This document shows positions 35,217 to 43,881 of a stretch of 64,000 nucleotides of DNA, piece after piece. Source of the stretch: Qipengyuania soli (lineage in GTDB: Bacteria > Pseudomonadota > Alphaproteobacteria > Sphingomonadales > Sphingomonadaceae). Positions within the stretch are counted from its first letter, which is position 1; every line of letters begins with the position of its first letter. Location of the stretch: the NCBI RefSeq assembly GCF_015529805.1, contig NZ_CP064654.1:496001-560000 (forward strand). Direction: 5' to 3'. Position numbers and translations under genes: made by a program. The notes beneath the pieces are model-generated. The model had not been told where the DNA came from and ran no database searches. It worked only from the letters and a program-made list of their open reading frames with translations.

Positions 35217-35579
35217 ATGAGCGTCTTCGATTCGATCCTGAAGAACATGGCCAATGCCCCCGACGATGTCGTCAACGTCGCGGCAAAGGTCGGCATCGAC
35301 CCGGGCATCGCGGAAAAGGCCATTGCCGCTTTGGGCAAGGCCCATGCTGAGCCCGTTGATACGGTGCAGTCGGCGGCAGCCCTTACCGGCCTCGACACAG
35401 GTACTCTCGCCAGGCTGGTCGAACAGATCGGCGGCGAAGGATCCCTCGCCGAGTATGCTCGAATGGTCGGCGCCAATCCGCAGGCGAAAAATATTCTCGG
35501 CATGCTCGACCAGGACGGCGACGGTAATCCGCTCGACGACATAGCCGGACTGGCGAGCGGATTGCTCGGCAAGAAGTAA
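35217..35579 (+). CDS. Small helical protein with EF-hand-like C-terminus
   Basis: The protein has 120 residues from the second of two adjacent ATGs (35217), 7 bp after GGGAG. It is mainly helical: MSVFDSILKNMANAPDDVVN, then regularly spaced Ala/Leu helices. DQDGDGNPLDDIAG near the end looks like one calcium-binding loop, as found at the end of DUF937 proteins. No signal peptide is present. The next gene (46 bp on) is a DUF937 protein, so the two may be a related pair. The function is unknown. Confidence 0.7.
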   Translation: MSVFDSILKNMANAPDDVVNVAAKVGIDPGIAEKAIAALGKAHAEPVDTVQSAAALTGLDTGTLARLVEQIGGEGSLAEYARMVGANPQAKNILGMLDQDGDGNPLDDIAGLASGLLGKK

Positions 35580-35625
35580 CGACCCGGGTGTGTCTGCGCC
35601 CACTTCCATCGCAGAGGAGAAAGCT

Positions 35626-36171
35626 ATGAACCTGTCCCAAGCCCTGCAGCAAAGCGGGGTTATCGAGAGCATGGCCAGCGAACTGGGTATCGACGAACAG
35701 ACGGCCCGCATCGGTGCGGGTGCTCTCCTGCCGGCAATTGTGGCGGGCATGGGGAGGCAGACCACTGCAACGGCAGCACCGACCGGCGGTCTGGGCGACA
35801 TCCTGGGCGCGGCTTTGGGCGGCAGCGGCGCTGGCGGTGGCATCGGCGGAGCGCTTGGCGGCGGACTGGGTGGCGTTCTCCTGGATGCCGTCCTCAAGAA
35901 GGAACCTACGCCCACCCAACCGGGCAACGACATCCTTGGTCAGATATTCGGCAGCAAAGACGTGAGCCGGGGCGTTGCAGAGGAAGTTGCCGGATCGACC
36001 GGCATCGATGCCGGGATACTGAAGAAAATGCTCCCGATCCTGGCGATGGCAGTGGTGGGATACATGATGAACCAGAACCAGGGCGGCAGTGGCGCGAGCG
36101 GGGGAAGCCCGCTCGGCGGTGCGCTCGGCGGCATTCTTGGTCAGGTGGTGACTGGCATGATGCGGCGCTAA
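35626..36171 (+). CDS. DUF937/YidB-like protein
   Basis: The protein has 181 residues with GAGGAG before the ATG. NLSQALQQSGVIESMASELGID resembles the start of DUF937 proteins, and GAGALLPAIVAGM follows. The middle is very rich in glycine (about residues 54-86) and a second helical copy (GNDILGQIFGSKDVSRGVAEEVA, GIDAGILKKMLPILAMAVVGYMM) follows, with glycine repeats again. The function of the family is unclear. It probably forms an operon with the preceding small protein. Confidence 0.75.
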   Translation: MNLSQALQQSGVIESMASELGIDEQTARIGAGALLPAIVAGMGRQTTATAAPTGGLGDILGAALGGSGAGGGIGGALGGGLGGVLLDAVLKKEPTPTQPGNDILGQIFGSKDVSRGVAEEVAGSTGIDAGILKKMLPILAMAVVGYMMNQNQGGSGASGGSPLGGALGGILGQVVTGMMRR

Positions 36172-36186
36172 CCGCTCAGCGAAGTA

Positions 36187-38040
36187 TCAGCCCTTCACCC
36201 GCGCGATGTAACGGCCGACGTTCTTTTCCAGCACGTCCATCGGCACATTTCCGCCGAGAATGACGGCGTCGTTGAAAGCCTTGAGATCGTAGGCGCCGCC
36301 GAGCTCGGCCTGAGCGCGCTTGCGCTGGTCGACGATGCGGCTGTGACCGAGCTTGTAGCCGGTAGCCTGACCGGGCCAGCTGCAATAGCGATCGACCTCG
36401 CTTTCGACTTCCTCGCGCTTGCTGCCGTTGCGCTCGACGAAGAAACGCACGGCCTGCTCGCGGCTCCAGCCTTTCGAGTGGAGACCGGTGTCGACGACCA
36501 TGCGGCAGGCGCGGAAGGCGAGGCTCTGCAGGTAGCCCAGGCGGCCGACCGCGAAGTCGTCGTAAGCCCCAAGCTCGTCCGCCAGTTGCTCCGCATAGAG
36601 CGCCCAGCCTTCGCTGAACGGGTTGAAGGCAAGGATCGAGCGGATGAGCGACAGGCGGTTGGAGAACTCGCCTTCCCAGATGTGACCGGGGATGGATTCG
36701 TGGAAAGCCAGATCGGCGAGGTCGTATTTGCGATGCAGGTCTGTGCTGCGCAGGTTGATCCAGAAGCGGCCCGGGATCGTGCCGTCCTTGCTCCCTGCGC
36801 CGCCATAGGCGCCCGGCGCGCCGACTTCCTCCGCCGGCGGGATGCGTTTCACCTCCATGTTCGGATTGACCAGCGTGTTGAAAGCGCGCGGCATTTGCGA
36901 CTTCACCCAGTTCACCCGTTCCCAGATGAACGCCATGATCTCTTCGCGCCCTGCATCGCCCGGCGAAAACTTGTAGCGCGCATCCTGGCCCAGCGCCTGC
37001 ATCCGTTCCCCGACCGATCCCGTGGTGTAGCCGATCTCGCGCAGGATCGGGTCCATCCGGCCGTGCAACGCCTCGAGTTCGTCGAGGCCCTGGCGATGTA
37101 TCTCGTCGGCACTCATGGTGGTCGTCGTGCTCGACCGCAGGGCCCAGGCATAGAACTCCTCGCCATGCGGCCGGACGGAAATGCCCGGAGCATCGGTGGC
37201 TACGGCACGTTCGGCCTTGAGCTCTGCCAGCTGTCGCAACAGCGCATCGGCGATCGGCCCGGTTTCCAGCGTAAGCGCACGATTGGCATGGCTCTCCGGC
37301 ATGCCGGTTGATTTCAGCTTGGCACGCAGATCGTCGGCGAAGAGCTCGCCCTTGCTGGCGCTTTCGATGGTCTGTTCCATCTGGCGGATGGTCTTGTCGA
37401 TCAGGAATGCGGGCGGCACAACGCCCATCGCGCGGGCCGCCTTGATCCGCTCAAGTTCGCCATCGAGTGTGGCGGGGAAGGCCTCGACGCGCTGGATGTA
37501 GGCATCGGCATCGTCGCCATTCTCGACCTTCTGGTCGGACTGCATGAAGCGCGGCATGGCGAGGTACTCGCCGACGTTCTGGATAACGACGTAGGGGGCG
37601 GTTCGCCAATTGCCGACGGGTGTGTCGCCATAGGGGAGGGCGAAGCCATCCAGCGCGACTTCGTAGGCGCTTTGAACGACATCGAGGTTGGTGACGGTGT
37701 CGCTGTCGAGCCCGTCACGCGGATAGGCCGCAACGCGTGCAAGGTCCTGACGCAAAGTCGCTGCAAAGGCCTGCTGCCCGGCCTGCGTCTGGTCCTCCAG
37801 CTTGCCGCGCAAATACGCATAGCGACCCGTATCGACGCCGAGCGAGGTAGCACGGCCCGGTTCGTGCTCCAGCAGGTTGTAGGCAACCACTTCGAGCAGC
37901 CGGTCTGCGCCGATCTGGGCCGCCTTCCCAACCATTTCGTCGCGCGGGAGGCTGGCGCAGCCGCTGAGGGTGAGCGCGGTCGTGGCGCCAAGTCCTGCGA
38001 GGGCCTGGCGACGGGTGATGTCGAAGCTGGTCTGGGTCAT
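36187..38040 (-). CDS. DUF885 lipoprotein, probable zinc peptidase
   Basis: The protein has 617 residues from ATG 38040. RRQALAGLGATTALTLSGC combines a twin-arginine-like start with a lipobox (LSGC), so it is an exported lipoprotein. The DUF885 body ends with DLAFHESIPGHIWEGEF (about residue 460), where HESIPGH is the HExxPGH zinc motif of the family, with EGWALYAEQLADELG downstream giving the third ligand. DUF885 enzymes are thought to be metallopeptidases; the substrate is unknown. It is convergent to the DUF937 gene, 15 bp apart. Confidence 0.88.
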   Translation of the reverse strand: MTQTSFDITRRQALAGLGATTALTLSGCASLPRDEMVGKAAQIGADRLLEVVAYNLLEHEPGRATSLGVDTGRYAYLRGKLEDQTQAGQQAFAATLRQDLARVAAYPRDGLDSDTVTNLDVVQSAYEVALDGFALPYGDTPVGNWRTAPYVVIQNVGEYLAMPRFMQSDQKVENGDDADAYIQRVEAFPATLDGELERIKAARAMGVVPPAFLIDKTIRQMEQTIESASKGELFADDLRAKLKSTGMPESHANRALTLETGPIADALLRQLAELKAERAVATDAPGISVRPHGEEFYAWALRSSTTTTMSADEIHRQGLDELEALHGRMDPILREIGYTTGSVGERMQALGQDARYKFSPGDAGREEIMAFIWERVNWVKSQMPRAFNTLVNPNMEVKRIPPAEEVGAPGAYGGAGSKDGTIPGRFWINLRSTDLHRKYDLADLAFHESIPGHIWEGEFSNRLSLIRSILAFNPFSEGWALYAEQLADELGAYDDFAVGRLGYLQSLAFRACRMVVDTGLHSKGWSREQAVRFFVERNGSKREEVESEVDRYCSWPGQATGYKLGHSRIVDQRKRAQAELGGAYDLKAFNDAVILGGNVPMDVLEKNVGRYIARVKG

Positions 38041-38077
38041 GGCGGGCGGTGTGACCCGCCCGCCAGATACTGTCAAA

Positions 38078-38455
38078 TCAATCGAGGAATTCGGCCGGGA
38101 CCTTGCCGCCATTGGCCGCAAGTTCGTTCATCACTCGGCGATGGAGCCAGATGTTGTCCTCGGCGCTGCCCGAATAATCCTCACGGCCAAATTCGGTCGC
38201 CAGTTCCTTGCGGTGAGCGTAGTCGGAATCGACGCCGATCAGCTTCATCAGGTCGACGATCGATGTGCGCCAGTTGAGCTTGTCCGCGCCCGGCATGGCG
38301 TCGAGATTGCTTTCAATATCTATTACGGGGACGGCCTTTTGCTCAACAACCGGGGCATCGGCCCATGCGTTGCCGGTGGGCTGCGGCGTCGGAGCTTCTT
38401 GCGCCTGAGCCTTTTTGCCGAAGATTGCGTCCTTGATCTTGCCGAAAATGCTCAT
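38078..38455 (-). CDS. DUF3597 protein
   Basis: The protein has 125 residues. MSIFGKIKDAIFG at the start and a variable Pro/Ala linker lead to the conserved domain: VIDIESNLDAMPGADKLNWRTSIVDLMKLIGVDSDYAHRK with DLMKLIGVDS in the centre, then WLHRRVMNELAANGGKVP. This is the DUF3597 pattern. No signal peptide is present. The role is unknown. It lies 37 bp upstream of the DUF885 gene on the same strand. Confidence 0.88.
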   Translation of the reverse strand: MSIFGKIKDAIFGKKAQAQEAPTPQPTGNAWADAPVVEQKAVPVIDIESNLDAMPGADKLNWRTSIVDLMKLIGVDSDYAHRKELATEFGREDYSGSAEDNIWLHRRVMNELAANGGKVPAEFLD

Positions 38456-38574
38456 GCTGCGTCCTCCATGTGCCAGCGTCCCGGATGGGCTGCGCCTGAT
38501 TGAGTAACGAGGCAGTGTCGCGGGTGTTCCGTCGCAGGGCTTGAAGGTCGCGTTCGTGAGGCTATGGCTTACGC

Positions 38575-38787
38575 ATGCTCGATGCCGTACTCTCGCTCAC
38601 TGTCCTTGCCGCGATATTGCTGATTATCGGTGCCTTCTTCATGTGGCGCCGGACCGGCAACCTGAAGAACGCCGTGCTGATGGTGCTTCTGGCCGCAGTC
38701 GCGCTGGTCAATGTTGCCATCTGGACCTTGCCCGATGCGAGCGGGAGCGCCCCGATCGAAAAGGTCGACCGGGGCGCGGGGGAATAG
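38575..38787 (+). CDS. Small two-helix membrane protein
   Basis: The protein has 70 residues: a first hydrophobic segment (about 5-24), a short basic turn (WRRTGNLKN), a second hydrophobic segment (about 33-52), and a polar tail. I do not recognise the family. It begins 119 bp after the divergent DUF3597 start, and its stop is 3 bp from that of the convergent tonB. The codon use is normal for the window, which speaks for a real gene. Confidence 0.55.
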   Translation: MLDAVLSLTVLAAILLIIGAFFMWRRTGNLKNAVLMVLLAAVALVNVAIWTLPDASGSAPIEKVDRGAGE

Positions 38788-38790
38788 GAG

Positions 38791-39459
38791 CTACTCGGGC
38801 AATTCCCAGATGACGGAACCGGTGTAGCTGCCAGCGACCGGCTCGCCGCTGCCGCCACGTGCAGGTTCGAAACGCGCTCTGCGAGTGACGAGACTGCAGG
38901 TCGCTTCATCGAGTTCGCTATGTCCGGTAGAACCGGTAACGCTGCAATTGGTGACCTTGCCGTTGGCTGAAATCTCGAGCCGGAACTTGGCAAGCCCGGT
39001 CAGTTCGCGCCGCGCCCAGCTGGGCTTGTAGTCGGCATTGGTCAGCCACCGCGAGGGATCATTGCGCGGCTTTGCAGCAACCGCGTCGAAGCTCGGCTTG
39101 GGTGAGGGCCGCGGCGTTTCGATGACCGGACCGGTGCCCGGCTGCGGCAGGGGGACGGGCGGGGGGATGAGTTCCGTGGTTTCGACCGGCGGGTTGATCG
39201 GTTTGAGTTCGAACTTCGGCTGGGGGACGAAGACGGGTGGGGTCACGCTTTCCTGCGGTACTACCTCGTCGACTGGGGGAGGCGGTGGCGGCGGAGGGGC
39301 TTCCGGAATGTCCCGCACGTCCATCTTGTTGATAATTTCCGGTAGTCCGCCGCTGATCGTGAGACCGGCGACCAGCGCGAAACCGATGGCCGCATGGATG
39401 CCCACCACCGCCGCCATGCTGGCGGGTGACGGCCTGCGGGATTGGTCGACAAAGGACAT
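38791..39459 (-). CDS. tonB: TonB-family energy transducer
   Basis: The protein has 222 residues from ATG 39459. One transmembrane helix (about 17-36) anchors it in the inner membrane. A long proline-rich stretch (about 52-130, with runs of P and pairs such as PKP) spans the periplasm. A TonB C-terminal domain follows: LTGLAKFRLEISANGKVTNC, TGHSELDEATCSLVTRRARFEPA. TonB passes energy from ExbBD to outer-membrane receptors; neither exbB nor exbD is here. The Zur-like palindrome 51 bp upstream suggests control by zinc or another metal. Confidence 0.9.
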   Translation of the reverse strand: MSFVDQSRRPSPASMAAVVGIHAAIGFALVAGLTISGGLPEIINKMDVRDIPEAPPPPPPPPVDEVVPQESVTPPVFVPQPKFELKPINPPVETTELIPPPVPLPQPGTGPVIETPRPSPKPSFDAVAAKPRNDPSRWLTNADYKPSWARRELTGLAKFRLEISANGKVTNCSVTGSTGHSELDEATCSLVTRRARFEPARGGSGEPVAGSYTGSVIWELPE

Positions 39460-39509
39460 GAGCGTGCTCCTCTTCCAAAGCGGGAAGCGCTGACCGCTTC
39501 CTCGTTCTA

Positions 39510-39532
39510 GCAATGTTACAACATAACATTGC
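39510..39532. promoter_or_regulatory. Palindromic operator, Zur-like, upstream of tonB
   Basis: Arms GCAATGTTA (39510-39518) and TAACATTGC (39524-39532) are perfect inverted copies around CAACA. The inner ATGTTA-N5-TAACAT has the same half-sites and spacing as the Zur box of enterobacteria. It ends 51 bp before the tonB start (minus strand). The same 17-bp core, with one central change, occurs at 43882-43898. The repeat is seen; the identity of the regulator is inferred. Confidence 0.7.
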
Positions 39533-39578
39533 AGAGTCAAGCACGCTCGGAGTGCGAAGCGGTACTTCGTCTATCGGA

Positions 39579-40235
39579 TCACTTGATCGGGCAGCTCGGA
39601 TCGAGGCGGAAGTCGAGGTAGTTGTCGACCGACTTCATCAGGTCTTCCTGCTCGTTCTCGAAGAAATGGTTGGCGCGCGGGATTTCCTCGTGATGCACCG
39701 TGATGTGCTTCTGCGTGCGCAGTTTCTCGACCAGCTTGGTGACCGAGTTGGGCTGCACCACAGTATCCTGTGCGCCATGGATGAAGATGCCGCTGGCAGG
39801 GCAGGGGGCGAGGAAGGAGAAGTCATACATGCTCGCCGGAGCACCGATGGAGATCCAGCCGCGAATCTCCGGGCGGCGCATGAGCAGCTGCATGCCGATG
39901 AGCGCGCCGAAGCTGACCCCGGCGATCCAGGTCGTCTGCGCTTCGGGATGGATCTGCTGCACCCAGTCGAGTGCACTTGCCGCATCACTAAGTTCGCCAA
40001 CGCCATTGTCGAAGCTGCCCTGGCTGCGGCCGACGCCGCGGAAATTGAAGCGCAGGGTCGCGAAACCGCGGTTCACGAAGGTCTTGTAGAGACGCTGCGT
40101 GATCTGCTCGTTCATGGTGCCGCCGCCCTGCGGGTGCGGGTGGAGAATCATCGCCACGGGCGCGCGCGGGCGCGGGGCGGGAGAGAAACGGCCTTCGAGG
40201 CGGCCTTCGGGGCCGGGGAAGATGACGGTCGGCAT
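39579..40235 (-). CDS. Alpha/beta hydrolase
   Basis: The protein has 218 residues. MILHPHPQGGGTMNEQI is the oxyanion-hole region and GVSFGALIGMQLL the nucleophile elbow with serine (G-V-S-F-G). HGAQDTVVQ carries the acid and NHFFENEQEDL the catalytic histidine. The serine-elbow type GxSFG and the HPHPxxGG start are typical of small hydrolases of the YsgA/DLH-like group often found in alphaproteobacteria. The substrate is unknown. It is followed by the tonB promoter region, and its start diverges from the desulfurase-like gene. Confidence 0.87.
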   Translation of the reverse strand: MPTVIFPGPEGRLEGRFSPAPRPRAPVAMILHPHPQGGGTMNEQITQRLYKTFVNRGFATLRFNFRGVGRSQGSFDNGVGELSDAASALDWVQQIHPEAQTTWIAGVSFGALIGMQLLMRRPEIRGWISIGAPASMYDFSFLAPCPASGIFIHGAQDTVVQPNSVTKLVEKLRTQKHITVHHEEIPRANHFFENEQEDLMKSVDNYLDFRLDPSCPIK

Positions 40236-40346
40236 GGGCGGGATACCTGTCGAATTGTGCTTGGTCGCAGGCCACGGGTGGCGCGCGGGAGGTCGCGGGC
40301 TATATAGGGTCCGCAAGCAAAATCGCAATCATTTCGAGCCCGTATC

Positions 40347-41438
40347 ATCCCGGAACGCATCTACCTCGATCACGCCGCCACGACGCCGCTGCGCCCCGAA
40401 GCGCGGCGCGCGATGGAAGTGGGCTTCGACCATTGGGCAAATTCGTCCTCGCCGCATGCGGAAGGGCGCAAGGCACGGGCGATGCTCGAAGACGCGCGCG
40501 AGCGGGTGAAGACGGCGCTCAAGTGGGACGGCGAGGTGATCTTTACGAGCGGAGCGAGCGAGGCGACCGACATAGCATTCGATTACACAGATGTGTTGTT
40601 CCAGTTCGCTTCTGCCGTTGAGCACGACGCTATCTCACATCGCGCCAACTATATGGAATGCGAGAGCGTGCCCGTTGGGCGGGATGGAGCGGTCGAATTT
40701 GAATGGTTGACCGAGGCGAAGATGCCTGTCGCCGGGTCGGGTGCTGGCAATACACGCCGGTCGCTCCTGGCCCTCCAGCAGGTAAACTCTGAGACGGGGA
40801 ATAGACAGGACATTGAGTCAGCACGCAGCCTCTGTGGGGAACGCCAAGGGCTCTTACTCGTGGACTGTGCCCAGAGCGCAGGCAAGTTTCACTTGCCGCG
40901 TTGCGATCTGGCCATTGTTTCGGCGCACAAGTTTGGGGGGCCAATCGGTGTCGGCGCACTGCTGGTCAAGGACTTCGCCATGCTCCGCCCTTCCGGCGGT
41001 CAGGAGCGCGGTTACCGGCGCGGGACCGAGAACCTGCCCGGCGTGCTCGGCATGGCAGCTGCGCTAGAGGCTTGTGCGGATCCGTATGTCGCCTCCGAGG
41101 TTCTCGAGCCTCTGGAAGAGCTCGCCGACAAATGCCGCAAGATTGGCGGGAGCTGGCTTTCCGATCGTCTCTCCGACCCGACGCCCTATATCCGCGCTGT
41201 CGCGATGCCGAACATGAGCGCAACCGCGCAGGTCATGCGTTTCGATATGGCGGGAATTGCGGTCAGCCAGGGCTCGGCCTGTTCCAGCGGCACGATGAAG
41301 ACCAGTCGCGTGCTGGAAGCGATGCAGGTCGAGCCGGAGGTCGCGGCCAACACGATACGCGTCTCGGTCGGCTGGAACACCACCCGCGCGGAGGTGGAAC
41401 GGTTCTGCGAGGTCTGGCTTGAGATGGCAAAAGCATGA
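40347..41438 (+). CDS. Cysteine desulfurase-family PLP enzyme, first of two; start codon unusual
   Basis: The first usual start is ATG 40413, but the conserved N-terminus (RIYLDHAATTPLRPEARRAM) lies upstream in the same frame from 40356. No ATG, GTG or TTG exists between an in-frame TAG upstream and 40413. ATC at 40344 or 40347 would be the start if the protein is complete. The PLP lysine (IVSAHKFGGPIGVGALL) and the loop cysteine (SQGSACSSGTM) are present. About 40560-40945 uses rarer codons (TTA, AGA, ACA, TCA), unlike its neighbours. It overlaps the second desulfurase gene by 4 bp. Confidence 0.78.
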   Translation: MPERIYLDHAATTPLRPEARRAMEVGFDHWANSSSPHAEGRKARAMLEDARERVKTALKWDGEVIFTSGASEATDIAFDYTDVLFQFASAVEHDAISHRANYMECESVPVGRDGAVEFEWLTEAKMPVAGSGAGNTRRSLLALQQVNSETGNRQDIESARSLCGERQGLLLVDCAQSAGKFHLPRCDLAIVSAHKFGGPIGVGALLVKDFAMLRPSGGQERGYRRGTENLPGVLGMAAALEACADPYVASEVLEPLEELADKCRKIGGSWLSDRLSDPTPYIRAVAMPNMSATAQVMRFDMAGIAVSQGSACSSGTMKTSRVLEAMQVEPEVAANTIRVSVGWNTTRAEVERFCEVWLEMAKA

Positions 41439-42511
41439 TCTACCTCGACTATCAGGCGACCACTCCGCTCGCACCCGAGGCGCGCAATGCGATGATCCGC
41501 TGGCTCGACGGGCCGGGAGGAACCGGCTTCGGCAATCCCCACAGCGCACACCGCATGGGCCGTGAAGCGAAGGCCGCGATCGAGGTAGCGCGCGAGCAGG
41601 TCGCCGCGCTGTTTCCGCCGGGGGGCCGCGTCATCTTCACCTCCGGCGCGACCGAGGCGCTCAACCTTGCCATCCGCGGCTCGGGTCTTGGGGGCACGGT
41701 CGCCTTTTCCGCGATCGAACATTCTGCGGTGGGCGATACTGCGCAGGCAATGGGAAAGAGCCATGTCCTCGCGGTCGACAGCGAAGGTATTTGCAGTGCC
41801 CGACAGGACCTGCCTGCCGACACGCGGCTCGTTTGCGTGATGCAGGTCAACAACGAGATCGGGACGATCCAACCGACACTCGACTGCCATCGCAAGGCCA
41901 AGGAGAACAATGCCTTGTTCCTCTGCGATGCGGTGCAGGCCTACGGCAAGATACCGGTGACGACCGCCGACATGATCGCGATTTCGGCGCACAAGTTCTA
42001 CGGGCCCAAGGGTGTCGGTGCGCTCTGGGTGCGCGACGGGGTCGAGCTGGCCGAAGTGCAGACCGGTGGGGGGCAGGAGTTCGGCCTGCGTTCCGGCACC
42101 CTTTCCCCGGCACTGATCGCGGGCATGGGCGCGGCGGCAAAACTTGCGAATGAAGCGCTCGATCGGGACGCCGAACACGTCGAGACACTCTGGAACAGGG
42201 CGCGCGAGCTTTTTGCCGACTGGACCCTCAACGGCAGCGCCGCTGCGCGCTGGCACGGCAATCTCAACATCCGCCGCGACGGGCTCGACGTGGCCCGACT
42301 GATGAGCGACTGCCGCACGGTCATGTTTTCCGCCGGCAGCGCCTGTGCCAGTGGTTCGGGCCGGCCAAGCCACGTGCTCAAGGCAATCGGGCTTTCCGAT
42401 GCCCAAGCCAAAAGTTCCATACGCCTCGGCTTCGGACGCTATACTACTCTGCAGGAAATCGAAGAGGCGGCGCGCCTCATCAATGCAGCAGCGGAGGCGC
42501 AGGGACTTTGA
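41435..42511 (+). CDS. Cysteine desulfurase-family PLP enzyme, second of two
   Basis: The protein has 358 residues. MIYLDYQATTPLAPEARNAM is the typical start and FGNPHSAHRMGREA follows. FTSGATEALNLAIRG, MQVNNEIGTIQP, and the PLP lysine in ISAHKFYGPKGVGALWV are present. The flexible loop reads FSAGSACASGSGRPSHVL with the persulfide cysteine. It matches IscS/NifS-type enzymes that take sulfur from cysteine for iron-sulfur clusters or tRNA. It overlaps the first homolog and the ferredoxin gene, so all three form one unit. Confidence 0.92.
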   Translation: MIYLDYQATTPLAPEARNAMIRWLDGPGGTGFGNPHSAHRMGREAKAAIEVAREQVAALFPPGGRVIFTSGATEALNLAIRGSGLGGTVAFSAIEHSAVGDTAQAMGKSHVLAVDSEGICSARQDLPADTRLVCVMQVNNEIGTIQPTLDCHRKAKENNALFLCDAVQAYGKIPVTTADMIAISAHKFYGPKGVGALWVRDGVELAEVQTGGGQEFGLRSGTLSPALIAGMGAAAKLANEALDRDAEHVETLWNRARELFADWTLNGSAAARWHGNLNIRRDGLDVARLMSDCRTVMFSAGSACASGSGRPSHVLKAIGLSDAQAKSSIRLGFGRYTTLQEIEEAARLINAAAEAQGL

Positions 42512-42837
42512 AGGTGCATTTCACCACGTCGCGGGGCGAACAGGTTACCGCCGAAGCCGCGGCGGGCGACAACCTCCTTCGCGTGGCGCAGGCGGCCGGC
42601 CTGCCGCTCGAGGGGACATGCGAGGGACAGATGGCCTGTTCTACCTGCCATGTGATCGTTGCACCCGAATGGTTCGACCGGCTTGATGCTGCCTGCGAGG
42701 AGGAAGAGGACATGCTCGACCTTGCGGCAGGCGTCGCCCGCACCAGCCGCCTGTCCTGCCAGATCGTGCTCGGCGAGGAGCTTGACGGGCTTTCCGTCAG
42801 CATCCCCGCCGACAGTCACGACATGCGCCGGATCTAG
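42508..42837 (+). CDS. fdx: [2Fe-2S] ferredoxin, ISC/adrenodoxin type
   Basis: The protein has 109 residues from TTG 42508, overlapping the desulfurase stop (TTGA). The cluster ligands are in CEGQMACSTCHV (CxxxxxCxxC) and the fourth in SRLSCQI. EEEEDMLDLA after it is the acidic helix of adrenodoxin-type ferredoxins. It probably supplies electrons for cluster assembly with the two desulfurases. Its last codons overlap those of the convergent DUF4349 gene by 4 bp. Confidence 0.93.
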   Translation: MKVHFTTSRGEQVTAEAAAGDNLLRVAQAAGLPLEGTCEGQMACSTCHVIVAPEWFDRLDAACEEEEDMLDLAAGVARTSRLSCQIVLGEELDGLSVSIPADSHDMRRI

Positions 42838-43814
42838 TCCGCCGCTTCCGCAGCGGACTTCTCGGGCAACCAGCCCGAGCTGCCGATCCCGGCCGATAAG
42901 CCCAGGCGGCGCCACGTGCGCACTCCGATCCACACGATCGCGCCGAGCGGGACAAGAACCGCCAGCAGCACGATCAGCACGCCGATAAGGTTGCCGAAGA
43001 GCGCGCCGAGCGAATTGAAGGCGCTGCGGATGGGATCGACGAACCCGCCGGCACTCGGCTTTCCGCTTTCGTAGCTGACTGTCATCGTCGAATAGGCGAC
43101 CCGGCCGCGCATCTCGGTCAGCCAGCTGCGCGCCTGGTCGATCTCCTCGTTGACCTGCGCCACGCCGCGCTCGGCGGCAACGAGTTCGGAGACAGTGCCC
43201 TTGCGGTTCTGCAGCACTTCCATCAGCCGGTCGCGCAAGGCCGTGCGGGCGCGCAGCCGTGCTTCGGTGTCGACGATGTTCTTGGACAGATCCTCGCCTT
43301 CGATCGAGGACGAGACCAGTTCGCCATCGACCTTGCCCGAGGCATTGGCGAGGTCCTTGCCGAAGTCCCGCGCATCGCGGCTGCGCACCGCAAGGGTCAG
43401 GCTGCCATAGGCGTAGTCACCCTCATTCTCGGCCTGGTTCATCGAGATAATCCGACACACGTCGGGACCCTTCCCCTCGCACATGTCGGCATGGCGTTCC
43501 TGCAGGGAACGAATGGCGTTGGAGGGAAGCCGGAACCCGTAGGCGTAGCGGTAGGCGACTTGCGGGACGCCGACTGGAATGTCGGCACTGGGCACCGATG
43601 TGGTCTGCTCGACGGAAGCATCGGTCATGGGAGGTGGGGCAGGAGGCGGTGCCGGAGCGGCGTCGGGTACTGGCGCGGCCAATTCATAGTTAGCTGGTGG
43701 CGCTTCGGCGATATCCATCGTCGTCATGCGCTCGGTGGTCGTCTCGTCGGACTGTTGGCCACATGCAGCAAGCGAGCAAGTCGCCAGCAGGATGAGCGGC
43801 AGCTTGTTGATCAT
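42834..43814 (-). CDS. DUF4349 lipoprotein
   Basis: The protein has 326 residues from ATG 43814 after GGAGAGAG. The lipobox is LAAC (Cys about residue 17). A long low-complexity region rich in A, P and T follows, then the DUF4349 domain: GSLTLAVRSRDARDFGKDLAN and a coiled coil (DTEARLRARTALRDRLMEVLQ, ERGVAQVNEEIDQARSWL). One C-terminal transmembrane helix (about 275-300) ends it. The topology means both ends are tied to the inner membrane or envelope. The function is not known. The Zur-like palindrome 68 bp upstream is shared with tonB. Confidence 0.85.
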   Translation of the reverse strand: MINKLPLILLATCSLAACGQQSDETTTERMTTMDIAEAPPANYELAAPVPDAAPAPPPAPPPMTDASVEQTTSVPSADIPVGVPQVAYRYAYGFRLPSNAIRSLQERHADMCEGKGPDVCRIISMNQAENEGDYAYGSLTLAVRSRDARDFGKDLANASGKVDGELVSSSIEGEDLSKNIVDTEARLRARTALRDRLMEVLQNRKGTVSELVAAERGVAQVNEEIDQARSWLTEMRGRVAYSTMTVSYESGKPSAGGFVDPIRSAFNSLGALFGNLIGVLIVLLAVLVPLGAIVWIGVRTWRRLGLSAGIGSSGWLPEKSAAEAAD

Positions 43815-43881
43815 CACTCTCTCCTCGATTCCCGTCGACACATTTTCGCCCTATTTAAGACATAATTCAACCACAATGTAC

